Assembly: GCA_033239525.1 (NCBI GenBank)
Contig: BSYO01000024.1
Coordinates: 4,120,128-4,184,127, forward strand
Reading direction: 5' to 3'
DNA: 64,000 nt
Origin: Nepenthes gracilis
Taxonomy: Eukaryota > Streptophyta > Magnoliopsida > Caryophyllales > Nepenthaceae
Part shown: piece by piece, positions 47,920 to 58,869 of the stretch
How positions within the stretch are numbered: position 1 is the first letter of the stretch
How the letters are laid out: each line of letters begins with the position of its first letter
Notes under the pieces: model-generated
Databases searched by the model: none
What the model was told of the DNA's origin: nothing
The model's input: the letters and a program-made list of their open reading frames with translations, nothing else
Made by a program: the position numbers and the translations under genes

Positions 47920-49707
47920 AAAATATTTACTATTAAATAAAAATTTAATTTACTAATTTTTTTTTAAAAAAAAATATTTGCCCCCTAATTTTGTAATATA
48001 GATTCCTATTTTATTCTTAAATAATGATTAATGGGCAGTATAAGTTACATAATATTATTTTCAAAATTATATGTCATTGTATAGTATATTTATTTTTTAA
48101 ATTTATACAAAAAAAAATTATAAAGTGAAAGGCAAAAAAAAAATATAAAAATCATTTTTAATGATTTATTGCGCCAAAAGCTACAATATATATATATATC
48201 CTCATGCACTATTACGTTTGGGCAGTCATACTATAACATCTTTATATAATTTTGTCATTTTTACTTAAAAAATTATTGAATAAATTAATAAATTAGAAGG
48301 AAATTTTGACAAAATAAAATATAAAAAATATATTTTCTGAAATTAATTTAGAAAATAATAAATTTAACATAAAATACACCTTAAATTAAACTAATAACAA
48401 TGTTTTTTAGACCTTATCTTTCAAAAACATAGTTATGCTTTATTGAATTAAAGTAATATTTAATTAATTTTATAACATAAAATTAAAGAAAGATTAAATA
48501 ATTTTGATAGATACAATCAGAAACAAGCCAACCCAATACTCAATTGGATAAGAGGCTCGCATATCAACGGTCCAATAGAAAATGCAACAAATCTAGTCGG
48601 GTGGAAGCATTCAAACATATAAATCAAATGGCAAAGTCTGAATAATCAGATATTAAAAGGCCATAATGAGTTGTTTAATAGATCAAAATAGGGACGATAA
48701 TTGCACACTACTAGTAACACCTTTTACCACTGATCAGAACAGTATTATATACGCACATTAATATTATGTGTCGATTAGTCAAATGGTACATTTGGTTATA
48801 AACAAAACCTCTCCCCAGATAGAAAAGTGAGAGAGAAAAAAAGGCAAACCAATTAATTAAGTACACAAAAGGAGTATAATTTTTAAATATACACACATCC
48901 CCATCCTCTTATATTCATTGCATTTTTTTTCTCAATATCATTCTAAATTTATTAGAAAGATTACTAATTTGATCGTTAGATAATATATTGGGGAGCAAAT
49001 TCCGCATACATCTTACCTCAAGTTTTATTTTGTTATAATGTATAGGATTCTGATTTATAATTACAAATATCAAACCTGTTTACATTCGGTTATCCAAATA
49101 AAATGGTTGGCTTCTTAATTTAGACAACAATCTAGATTCTTGAAACGTATACAACTATTTCGTATGGATATTTGAATATAAGCGGCCAGTTTTTTAATTT
49201 CTATGATAATTTAAATTTTTAAAATATGTCAAATTTAATTTAATAAAAAATATAAATAATATTTACTTACTCTAATTATATTATATTATAATTTAAAGGA
49301 GACTGTCTTTCTTCCATCTTGTCAACTTTAATCTTACTTTGTTCGTTCTTATCCTATCGGTTCCCCGCTCAAGTTTTTTTAATTAATTAATTAATTAATT
49401 ATATTTTGAAGGGATGGCTATCAGATAATAAGATCTAGAATTAATATTTAATTGAATTAAGGTTTGGTGTCAAATTTTAAAATTTAATAATTAAAATTTA
49501 AAAATAAAAGTATGAGAAATAGTTATTTATTATTTTTTATAATATTAATATTTATTTAATATTAACTTTAATTTAAAAATATTTTTAATATAAATAATTA
49601 TTTAAATAATATTATTTAATATTTAAATTATAACAGTTAAATATTCTATAATTAATAATAAAAATAAAAAATATAATTCTATTTTTTTAAAAAAAAAAAG
49701 GTAAAAT
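47920..49707. other. AT-rich DNA without genes
   Basis: Very AT-rich; poly-A/T runs and an AATT run at 49380-49400. I see no coding motif, LTR box or inverted repeat that would define an element. Confidence 0.6.
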
Positions 49708-49957
49708 CTTTAGTGCGTCTTTAGATCTGAATTATTATTAGGGTCAGATATATACTAGATCTCCCTCATCGGGTCGAATTAAAGTAGGTCTGGGACGATA
49801 ACTCCAAACCTAAATCCTACACACCACAATAAAAAATTAGTAGTCAGAGGATTATGAAAATTACTTCCACCGTATATCATTTGACACTTAAATTACAAAT
49901 CTTTTTCAGAGAATAAAATGATACTAGGAGAATGCGATAAATGTATAGATACATATA
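49708..49957 (-). repeat. Tat-type LTR fragment split by element 3
   Basis: TGCGTCTTTAGATCTGAATT near 49711 and following text (TCGGGTCGAATTAAAG, ACACCACAATAAAA, TTTGACACTTAAATT, GAGAATG) align with the first 250 bp of the element 4 LTRs as written on the plus strand. It is interrupted by element 3, and the rest should lie to the right of 60980, but the similarity to element 4 could not be followed there. Confidence 0.5.
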
Positions 49958-49962
49958 GTAGT
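49958..49962. other. Target site duplication of element 3 (left)
   Basis: GTAGT, identical to 60976-60980. Confidence 0.92.
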
Positions 49963-51019
49963 TGTGACGGAACGAATTTTTTTTTTGATTCCGTCATTCA
50001 TAACGCAATTGAAAACCCAACTAAACCAATTGAGTGCAATACGGGATCACAGATGTCATCTAGGACCCATATACTTTTAACCATAATAAGTATAGCGGAA
50101 GTTATTTGCGGAAGCATTCATATTCATTCCAAGATATTTATTTCCGAGTACATAGCCAAAATGTTTAACCATAGAAGTCCATCAAGTCATTACAATAATA
50201 TTCCTCCAAAATAAGCTTCCGAGGTCTTTAATCCTTCAGATAAGCTCTAATCAGTCCAACTCGTCAGGCACAAGCTCTAAAGCTTTATCTGTGGGGAAAA
50301 AACAAAAAACAGTGAGCCGAGGCTCAACAAGGTACATGCACATGGGTAGTAAAACGATGATGCTGAACGGTCATGTAACTATGCATGAACAGAACGATTA
50401 TTAGAATATACTCCAACAAATAGAGAAATCATGCTTTGACCATATAATACTTCGGAATCAGAAATAAATAGTCAGAAATCGGTGATCAATAATTATTATA
50501 ATCCAGAAAGCAGAATCAGAAACTTCTCTTTTATTCAAAACAGTACAGTAATCGGTACGGAATAGAAATCAGTATAATAATAGCAGTGCTGAGAACACGG
50601 TGCATGCAGTAGAAACGAATCCCAATGAACGGCATCTCGAATGAGAAAAGTATAGACTGCTGCCACTATCCCCTACTAGTCGAGGGCGAATAATCGAGGA
50701 TAGATTGTGTTCACTCCACACAATCTCGGGCCGAATGTGAAGTATCCCATCTCGGGGATCGGAGACAGGTGCCTCCCGAAGGTAGGCTGCAATGTATATA
50801 TCCCATCTCGAGGGATCAGAATAGGGTGCCTCCCGAAGGTAGGCCGGTAACAGAATCCTCCTGACCGTAACGTCCCGAGGCAGGGCGGACCACAAATAAC
50901 TCCATGGACAGAGTTATCCTCAATTACCACCATAAAGTCCTAAGGCATGCCGGAGAACCTATCCGGACTGTAGCGAGTCCAGAGTCTAAAATAACAGAAA
51001 TACTTTCTTCTTAAATGCC

Positions 51020-52420
51020 ATTTTCAGTAAGCCGGAGTTCATTTTCAGTTTACGAAGTCGGGGTTCACTTTCAATGTAAGCCGGACTAAAATAATAGAAA
51101 CATAAATACTTCCTTCGTGAAAAGCCGTTTTCAACAAAGCCGGAGTTCATTTCCAGTACGAAGTCGGGGTTCATTTTGACAGAAACCGAAGTTCTCTTTT
51201 TAACAAAATCTGGAGTTCAAGAATAGCAGAAGTTCTTTTTCTTCAAAATTTCGGACTTCAGAAAGCTTGGACGGAGTACTTTTAAAAAGGACGGAGCACT
51301 TTCAAAGGGACGGAGCTCTTTTGGACGGAGCACTTTCAAAGGGACGGAGCTCTTTTGGACGGAGCACTTTCAAAGGGACGGAGCTCTTTTTGGACGGAGT
51401 TCTTTCAAAATTACGGAGCTCTCTTTTGGACGGAGTGCCTTTCCTTTAAGACAGGGTGTAAATTTCTTCTTAAAAAGGGAGTGACATTCCTTTAAAATGG
51501 GAGTGCATTTCCTTTAAAACCAGAGTTCGTTTTCTTCTTAAGGCCGGAGTTCTTTCTTTTATAAAGGCCGGAGTTCATTTTAAAGCCAGAGTTCATTTCT
51601 CTTAAACGGCGGAGTTCATTTTAAAGACGGAGTTCATTAAAGCCGGAGTACATTTCACATTAAGGTCGGAGCTCATTTTCTTATACAAAGCCGGAGTTCA
51701 TTTTAAGGGCGGAGTTCTTTTTACAATAAGGCCGGAGCTCATTATCTTATTAAGGTCGGAGTTCTTTTTCTCAGAAGCCGGAGTTCGTTTTCAATACAAA
51801 GCCATAGTTTATTTTAGATCGAGGCCGGAGTTAAAAAACCGGAGTGCTTTTCGGGCGGAGCTCTTTTCAGACGGGGTGCTTTTCACTCAAAAGGGATGGA
51901 GTGCTTATTACTAAAGGGGACAGAGTACTTTTCAGACGGACTGCTTTTTACTCAAAGGACGGAGTACTTTTTAGACGGACTGCTTTTTACTCAAAGGACG
52001 GAGTGCTTAAGAAGCCAAAGTGCTTAGAAAGCCGGAGTTCATTTCACATTAAGGCTTGAGCTCTCTTTTAAAAATCGGAGTTCTCTTTGACAGCGGCCGG
52101 AGCTCTTTTGACAGAGGCTAGAGTTCATTTTGGAGTACTTTTTCATCCAAATCCGGAGTTCAAAGGCCGAAGCTGTTTTTCATCCAAATCCAGAGTTCAA
52201 AAGCCGAAGCTGTTTTTCATCCAAATTCGGAGTTCTTTTTATTTATTATACAAGCCGGAGTTCATTCTTTCATAAGGACGGAGTGCGTAAACTCAAAAGC
52301 CGGAGTTCATTTCTCTTAAAGGGTGGAGTTCATTTTAAAAGCCGGAGTTCAAAGCCGGAGTTCTTTTTCTTATACAAGCCGGAGTTCATTTTATATGACA
52401 AACGCCGGTTTCGTTTTACA
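51020..52420 (-). repeat. Short-unit degenerate array in the 3' LTR
   Basis: About 1.4 kb of 15-25-bp units around a core GGAGTTCATTTT or GGACGGAGCTCTTTT (plus strand), usually preceded by GCC or GGAC. At 51290-51391 a 34-bp higher-order unit (GGACGGAGCACTTTCAAAG plus GGACGGAGCTCTTTT) occurs three times. The units vary in spacing and sequence. Confidence 0.9.
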
Positions 52421-52710
52421 TGCAAAATGCCGGTTGTAACCTTTGGTCCGGATTTTATGTAAGTTTAGAATGTAGGAAAACAGGCGTCATGAACTTCAGG
52501 TCAGATTCAAACGAAAACTAAAAACGTGTTAACATCCGAATACTTGCAGCAAAATAGAGTGTAGTATATTGTAAATGAACTAAAAACTGAACTTAAAAAT
52601 ATCGTCCGAAGTAACTTGCCTGAGAGTTGACCGCCTAAATTTTACCGTCTTGAAGCTTCCACCTCTGTACTCTCTTCCTTTCGCTTGCCTGCGCATCAAC
52701 CAGCGCCAGG

Positions 52711-52720
52711 TTTATATAGA
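52711..52720 (-). promoter_or_regulatory. TATA box of the element 3 3' LTR
   Basis: Minus strand TCTATATAAA, followed by CCTGGCGC and then a purine-rich stretch, about 405 bp into the LTR. Identical in the partner LTR. Confidence 0.65.
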
Positions 52721-53125
52721 GGAGGGATTTGGTGGAGTAAGTGGGGTAAGTTACTTACCCTCGTACTTTATTTCAGAGGGTAGGTGGAGTAACTAGGTTG
52801 GTTTACTTACTTCCTTAGGTCACCGTCTAGTTGGATTCTAACTTGACAATAAAGTGTACTGTTTTGTTACCATTAATTCAATTCAAGCTAACTGTTCCAG
52901 TTTCATGCCTGCGGCCCACTCTTTGCCGGTCAACCTTTTTGGGTGGAGTGTGTATTTCACTAAACGGGCCGATTTTGGAGAAGGTCGGTCCATTTTTCAT
53001 CAGGAAGGGCCAAATTTTGAATCACAGCCGGCCTTGATTACAGGGCCGGAGTGACCAAGGCCGAAGTGCTTAAGGCCAGACTGGATTTTCATGGGAGGAG
53101 GCCCTATTAATTTTTGGATCTCACA

Positions 53126-53136
53126 ATTCTCTCATA
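53126..53136 (-). other. Element 3 weak polypurine tract
   Basis: Minus strand ATGAGAGAAT borders the LTR start. It is purine-rich with T interruptions, so it may have mutated. Confidence 0.5.
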
Positions 53137-53139
53137 CTT

Positions 53140-53895
53140 AAAGAAATTTCGTCCTCGAAATTGAGTAAAGTACATATCTCAAGGGAACAAGTGAGGATAC
53201 TTGTCTCAGATCTCCTCTTCGCGCTCCCAGGTGGCCTCCTCCGGTGAATGATTCTTCCAAAGCACTTTCACCAGGGGGATGGACTTCGTTCGCAACCTTT
53301 GATCCTTTCGGTCTAATATTTGCAATGGCTCCTCAATGTAGGACAAGTCCTTGTCAATGGACAAAGCCCCATAGTCAATCACATGCACTGGATCGTTGAT
53401 ATACTTTCAAAGCATCGAGACATGAAATACATCGTGTACGCCCGCAAGAGTCGGTGGTAACGCTAACTTGTAGGCTACCTCCCCGACCCTTTCCGAAATC
53501 TCAAAAGGGCCAATGAATCGGGGTTTCAGCTTTCCCTTTACTCCAAACCGGAATGTGCCCTTTGACGGTGAGACTTTTAGAAACACAAGATCTCCTATCT
53601 CAAAACTCAGCTCTATCCTTCGCTTGTCCGCATAACTCTTCTGTCGGCTCTGAGCAACCTTCAAATTATCGTGAATCACCTTAATCTTCTCGGCTGTTTT
53701 CTTCACAATCTCCGGGCCCAAAATTCTTTTGTCTCCAGTTTCCTCCCAATAAATAGGCGACCTACACTTCCTCCCATACAACGCCTCGAATGGTGCCATA
53801 CCGATGCTAGCTTGATAGCTGTTATTATAAGCGAATTTAGCTAGCGCCAGATGAGTATCCCAAGTTCCTCCCATCTCCAAAATAGAAGCCCTCAA
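53140..53895 (-). pseudogene. pol: Element 3 integrase C-terminus and chromodomain
   Basis: After the integrase core comes LEMGGTWDTHLALAKFAYN, EALYGRKCRSPIYWEE, a KSYADKRR basic stretch, the GPF/Y motif GPFEISERVGEVAYKLALPP (about 53470-53530), VHDVFHVSML, and then the chromodomain (YIEEPLQILDRKDQRLRTK to VLWKNHSPEEATWEREEE, about 53210-53340). The aromatic and acidic positions of a chromodomain are visible. In-frame stops are at 53407-53409 (TGA, between integrase and chromodomain) and at 53206-53208 (TGA, after EEEI), with further reading up to GRNFF near the polypurine tract. The chromodomain would bind modified histone H3 and steer integration. Confidence 0.93.
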
Positions 53896-54640
53896 TATGT
53901 CCTCGAGAATCTAAATGGTACGTTCGATTGGCCGGTCAGTCTGGGGGTGATACGGAGTACTAAACTTCAATTTTGTCCCCAACTCCTTATGCAAGCTCTC
54001 CCAGAACCTCGAGACAAAACGTGGATCTCTATTAGACACTATGGAGGCAGGAACTCCATGAAGCCTCACGATCTCATTCACGTACAACTGAGCCAATCTA
54101 TCCCGCGAGTAGGTCGTCCCGATCGTCAAAAAGTGGGCTGATTTTGTCAGCCGATGACCTATAACCCACACGGCGTCATGTTTCCTAGGAGTCCTCGGCA
54201 AGCCCGATACAAAATCCATAGCAATGTCCTCCCATTTTCAGCTCGGGATTGGCATTGGCTGTAACAGTCCAGAAGGCTTTTTCCTCTCGGCCTTCAGTTG
54301 CTGGCACACTAGGCTTTTCTCCACATGGCCCATGATATCCCTCTTTATGTTTCTCCACCAAAAAGTCTTTTTCAGATCCTGATATATTTTATTCGTTCCC
54401 GGGTGGATTGTATACCGGGACCGATAAGCCTCCTTCAAGATTTTCTCCTTCAATCCTTTATCATCCGGTACGCATAATCGATCTCTAAATCTCAACAAGC
54501 CATCAGCCCGGATGTTAAAATCAGCCCGAGACTCCTTACTCAAATCATTAACAATATCCATGAGGAACAAATCATTCACCTGTTTCTCCTTGACTTCACC
54601 AACTACCTTTGGTTGAATCTGGAAATATGACAGGAGCATC
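53896..54640 (-). pseudogene. pol: Element 3 integrase, N-terminal and catalytic domains
   Basis: The zinc-binding part reads [19 protein letters not shown] and [12 protein letters not shown]: compared with the family's HHCC finger, the first His is Tyr and the first Cys is Ser, so the finger is damaged. The catalytic core has MDFVSGLPRT (first Asp, about 54200), VSNRDPRFVSRFWES (second Asp, about 54030) and PIERTI (Glu, about 53920), so all three acidic residues remain. Stops interrupt it at 54238-54240 (TGA, before the core) and 53911-53913 (TAG, after the Glu helix). Integrase would insert the cDNA into the chromosome. Confidence 0.93.
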
Positions 54641-55080
54641 CTATCACCTTTGGCATAGCGTTGGACATCGCACTGCTTCAAATAATCTAACATTTCCATC
54701 TGTTTGACCTGTAGGTGCGCCACGTAGCCCGATCGGCGACTCAGAGCATCTGCTACCACATTGGCCTTTCCTAGCTTGTACTGTATTTCATAATCATAAT
54801 CCTTCAGGAAATCGAGCCATCTCATTTGCCTCATATTGAGTTCCTTTTGTGAGAATAAGTACTTTAAACTCTTATGATCAGAATACACAAGGAACTTCTC
54901 GCCATATAGATAATGTCTCCAAATTTTCAATGCAAACACTACCGCAGCAAGTTCAAGATCATGGGTAGGATAATTTTTCTCGTGCACTTTCAATTCTCTA
55001 GATCCATATGCCACGACTTTACCGTTTTGCATCAGCACGCACCCTAGACCCTCTTTAGAAGCATTGCAGTACACCTCAAA
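54641..55080 (-). pseudogene. pol: Element 3 RNase H
   Basis: The domain spans [19 protein letters not shown] (55035-55074) through [33 protein letters not shown] to [13 protein letters not shown] (about 54735). The usual first Asp in the Y-x-DAS motif is Asn here (codon AAT), while the Glu in DLELAA, the Asp in YSDHKS and the Asp in ADALS are kept. Element 1 still has Asp at that site. The loss would abolish removal of the RNA strand. A stop (55084-55086) separates it from RT. Confidence 0.92.
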
Positions 55081-56217
55081 ACCTCAAGAACCCTCTGGAA
55101 TAATCAGTATCGGAGCGGTGGTCAAACGATCCTTTAGCTCCTGGAAGCTCAGATCGCACTCTTCTGTCCACACAAACTCAACCTCCTTCTTCAGCAACTG
55201 AGTCAGAGGCATAGCAATCTGAGAAAAATTTTCTACAAAGCGCCTATAATATCCTGCCATACCCAAAAACCTCCTAACCTCAGTCACAGAAGTTGGTCTG
55301 CTCCAACTTGTAACAGCCTCTATTTTCTTGGGATCTACAGAAATGCCACCATCAGAAATTACATGCCCCATGAACATTACCCTTTCGAGCCAGAACTCAC
55401 ACAGCTTGGCATACAGTCTCTCATCACGGAGCACCTGAAGTACCTTCCTCAAATGGATTTCGTGCTCCTCATGGTCCTTTGAGTAAATCAAGATGTCATC
55501 AATGAATACCACCACAAATTTGTCCAAGTACGACCTGAAAACCCTATTCATCAAATCCATAAAAGCAGCTGGAGTATTTGTAAGGCCAAAGGGCATGACA
55601 AGAAACTCATAATGGCCATAACGTGTCCGAGAAGCTGTTTTAGCTACATCCTCCGGCTTGATCCTTAGTTGGTAATAACCGGACCTCAAATCAATCTTTG
55701 AAAACACTGGCGACCCTTGCAACTGGTCAAATAGATCATCAATGCGTGGTAGAGGGTATTTGTTTTTAATCGTGACCTTATTCAATTCACGATAGTCAAC
55801 ACACAAGCGCAAAGACTCGTCTTTCTTCCTTACAAACAACACCGGTGCACCCCAAGGAGATACACTCGGTCTGATAAAATCCTTGTCTAACAGGTCCTGC
55901 AGTTACAGCTTCAACTGTTTCAGTTCAGCCAGAGCCATACGGTAAGGGGGTTTAGAAACCGGACTAGCACCAGGAACAACAACAATTTCAAACTCAATTT
56001 TTCGGTGTGGAGGCAATCCAGGTAACTCCTCTGGAAATATATCTTCAAAGTCACATACAACCAGGATGTCCTTAGCCGGCACACTATGACTTCCGGTAGT
56101 GCAGGCATATGCCAAATAAGCTCTACATCCACTACTCATCAAATGCTTGGCATGAAGAGTAGAGATCAACATAGGTACCCCCTTTTTCTTAATGCCTTGA
56201 AAGCAAAAGGGCTCCAT
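55081..56217 (-). pseudogene. pol: Element 3 reverse transcriptase
   Basis: After a linker (CRAYLAYACTT, EDIFPEELPGLPPHRKIEFE, ASPVSKPPYRMALAELKQ) RT runs from [20 protein letters not shown] (55780-55842) through [31 protein letters not shown] (first catalytic Asp), [17 protein letters not shown] and [12 protein letters not shown] (FIDD, 55495-55506, second and third Asp) to [17 protein letters not shown]. All catalytic residues are present. In-frame stops: TAA at 55903-55905 just before the RT body and TGA at 55084-55086 at its end. No frameshift is seen between 56217 and 53206, so the pol frame keeps one register over about 3 kb. Confidence 0.94.
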
Positions 56218-56640
56218 CCTGTGAATGTTAAAACAAACTCCGCTTCAGAAATGATGATCTCGGCATGGTACTTGGCCAGCCAATCCATCCCAAGAATCAC
56301 ATCAAAATCACCCATGTCCAACAACACTAGATCCACAACTAGATGGTTCCCACTCACCTCAATTTGTACATTCGAATACATCACATCGGTAATCACGAGT
56401 ACGATCCGGTGGAAGTACATACAGATAATCCATAATCCAAAACACATGGGGCGGAGACCACGATACTGACATGCGTCGGGGAAAATAAAGGAATGGGCAG
56501 ACCCGAGTCAAATAATATGGATGCGAGAAACTCCACAAAAGAGAGAGTACCTTCCACAATATTCGGAGAGGCCTCCGGATCCGACAGCTCACTACCGAAG
56601 GCTCTTGCCGACATCAGGAGCTTCTCTCCTTCCATCCTCG
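56218..56640 (-). pseudogene. pol: Element 3 protease, frameshifted
   Basis: An ARAF...VEGTLSFVEFLASILFDSG stretch leads to the catalytic Asp-Ser-Gly (56501-56509). Directly after it the reading moves to another frame (SAHSFIF), so a shift falls in the motif. The flap end DLVLLDMGDFDVILGMDWLA (about 56262-56325) is in a third frame and another shift follows near 56220 before the RT linker. Protease would cleave the Gag-Pol precursor; here it cannot be made. Confidence 0.88.
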
Positions 56641-57600
56641 AAGGTAGTGGGCAGTTCTTAAGAATGTGGCCCTACCGCCACATCTCAAACACGCTCCCAG
56701 GCAACTGCGGCATTTCGTGTCGGATGTTTCTTTCCATGAAGAAGGTGCAGTCATCGCCCGATGCTCTGCATCGTTTAGTCAGAGCCGGTGGCACAATACT
56801 TTTTCCTTTGTCAGCCGCCTTAGTCTTCTTGAACGGTCCAGAAGACCCTACAGTTGATCCTGTACTTACTCCTGCTAGGCTGGCGGTTCTCTTTGCAAAG
56901 AACCTTTCCGTTTCTGCCTCCTTCTTGTAGATCGTTACTCTGTTGAAGATCTCGGCGTAAGTCTGGAATTTTAAAACAGACAACTTTCTGATATCATCTC
57001 ACAGCCCGTGGAGGAACTTTTTAGCTTTCCTCTGCTCATCCTCTACATAAAATGGTGCAAAGCGAGATAACTCCGTGAACTTAGCATCATATTATTTGAC
57101 GGTCATGCTCCCTTGCCTCAGCCTCATGAACTCTTACTCTTTCTAATCTTGGAGACTGGATGGAAAATACTTTTCTAGAAATTCCTCCTCAAACATCTCC
57201 CAGGTGATCGCTTAGTAGGCACTCCCATCGCCCGCTTCTGCATGTCCCACCAACTATCTGCTTCACCCTCCAATTTATACGCAGCAAACTTGACCTTTTC
57301 TCGGTCAGTACAGCCAAGCACATCAAATATCTTCTTCATTCTTTTCATCCATATGTCCGCCTCAGCCGGATCAGGCTTTCCTAGGAAGCCCGGTGCTTGC
57401 TCAGCTGTGAATCTATCATAAGTTGTAGAACCCGGGAGGTGCGGAGCTGGCTCGGGGGCAGGATTTGGAGCCATGTGCTTTTGCTCAACAGACTCTACTA
57501 CATTGGTCATTCTCTCCAGTAGATTGATATAGGCCGCCTCTCTGTCATACGGCGTGCTAACGCCACCGCGGCCATTCCTCCCACCTCTTCTACTTGCCAT
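56641..57600 (-). pseudogene. gag: Element 3 gag
   Basis: The start is taken at 57600 (MASRRGGRNGRGG), about 220 bp from the primer site. Seen in order: YINLLERMTNVVESVEQKHM, a PAPEPAPHLPG Pro-rich part, FLGKPDPAEADIWMKRMKKI and VKFAAYKLEGEADSWWDMQK (the gag core with its WW). The frame is lost near 57210; the core continues to KWMFE-like text and then the 56983 frame (FNRVTIYKKEAETER). The zinc knuckle lies at about 56648-56692: CLRCGG in one frame and GHILKNC in the next, so one shift splits the C-x2-C-x4-H-x4-C motif. Gag forms the particle and binds RNA. Confidence 0.9.
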
Positions 57601-57808
57601 CCTATAATCAAGGCAAACACATGAATATAAAGACAAGGATTCAATGGAACAAGAAATATCTAAGGAATTTCTAACCAAGCCTAAGAACCAATCTCTTAAA
57701 GGTCCCAACTGTCTTTGCTTCCTCTACCTATTCCTATAGGAATTCTATTCAGATATTCGAACCTACGCTTCCGCTTTTCGATCGATCAATTCCTAGGGCA
57801 TCTCAACT
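57601..57808 (-). other. Element 3 untranslated leader
   Basis: About 210 bp between the primer site and the gag start codon. It contains no other start codon of note. Confidence 0.6.
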
Positions 57809-57819
57809 CTCTGATACCA
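57809..57819 (-). other. Element 3 primer binding site (initiator-Met tRNA)
   Basis: Minus strand TGGTATCAGAG, two bases from the LTR edge, identical to the first 11 bases of the standard site. Confidence 0.92.
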
Positions 57820-58869
57820 ATTGTGACGGAACGGATTTTTTTTTTTGATTTCGTCATTCATAACACAATTGAAAATCCAACTAAACCAATTGGGTGCAAC
57901 ACAGGATCACAGATGATATCTAGGACCCATATACTTTTAACCATAATAAGTATAGCGGAAGTTATTTGCGGAAGCATTCATATTCATTCCAAGATATTTA
58001 TTTCCGAGTACATAGTCAAAATGTTTAACCATAGAAGTCCCTCAAGTCATTACAATAATATTCCTCCAAAATAAGCTTTCGAGGTCTTTAATCCTTCAGA
58101 CAAGCTCTAATCACTCCAACTCATCAGGCACAAGCTCTAAAACTTCATCTGTGGGGAAAAAATATAAAACAGTGAGCCGAGGCTCAGCAAGGTATATGCA
58201 CATGGGTAGTAAAACAATGATACTGAACGGTCATGTAACTATGCATGAACAGAACGATTATCAGAATGTACTCCAACAAATAGAGAAATCATGCTTTGAC
58301 CATATAATACTTCGGAATCAGAAATAAATAGTCAGAAATCGGTGATCAACAATTATTATAATCCAGGAAGCAGAATCAGAAACTTCTCTTTTATTCAAAA
58401 TAGTACAATGAATCGCATGAATAGAAAAATCGATAATAATAACGGCATGCAGAACACGGTGACAGAGAAATGTAATCGTAGCAGAAGCGGCATCTGAACA
58501 GAAAAGTATAGACCCTGCCACTATCCCCTACTAGTCGAGGGGGCGAATAATCGTAGATAGATTGTGTTCACTCCACACAATCTAAGGCCCGATGAAGTAT
58601 TCCATCTCGAGGATCGGAACACGGTGCCTCAAGAAGGCAGGGGCAATGTAAGTATCCCATCTCGAGGGATCAGAATAGGGTGCCTCCCAAAGGTAGGCCG
58701 ATAACAGAATCCTCTTGATCGTAACGCCCCGAGGCAGGGCGGACCACAAATAACTCCATGGACAGAGTTATCCTCGATTACCACCATAAAGTCCTAAGGC
58801 ATGCTGGAGAACCTATCCGGACTGTAGCGAGTCCAAAGTCCAAAATAACAGAAATACTTTCTTCTTAAA

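Larger units (their letters stand above)
49963..53125 (-). repeat. Element 3 3' LTR
   Basis: 3163 bp. On the minus strand the TATA box is at 52711-52720, CAGGCAAGTTAC near 52612-52624, the short-unit array at about 51020-52420, box 1 near 50931-50950 and box 2 near 50312. Open frames on the plus strand here are products of the array. Confidence 0.95.

Noticed and set aside
47920..49707. AT-rich stretch as a matrix attachment region or centromere satellite
   Set aside because: No tandem period or specific motif is visible; AT content alone does not support either.
51260..52470. Plus-strand open frames of 60-110 codons with repeated FIQIRSS or DGVLFRR-type peptides, and the matching ones at 59120-60310
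   Set aside because: They are translations of the short-unit array on the strand opposite to the element. The frames differ between the two LTRs and show no domain.
53206..57600. An integrated plant pararetrovirus
   Set aside because: Integrase, a chromodomain, long LTRs, an internal primer site and a target duplication are all present, which identifies a Ty3/gypsy chromovirus. No movement protein is seen.
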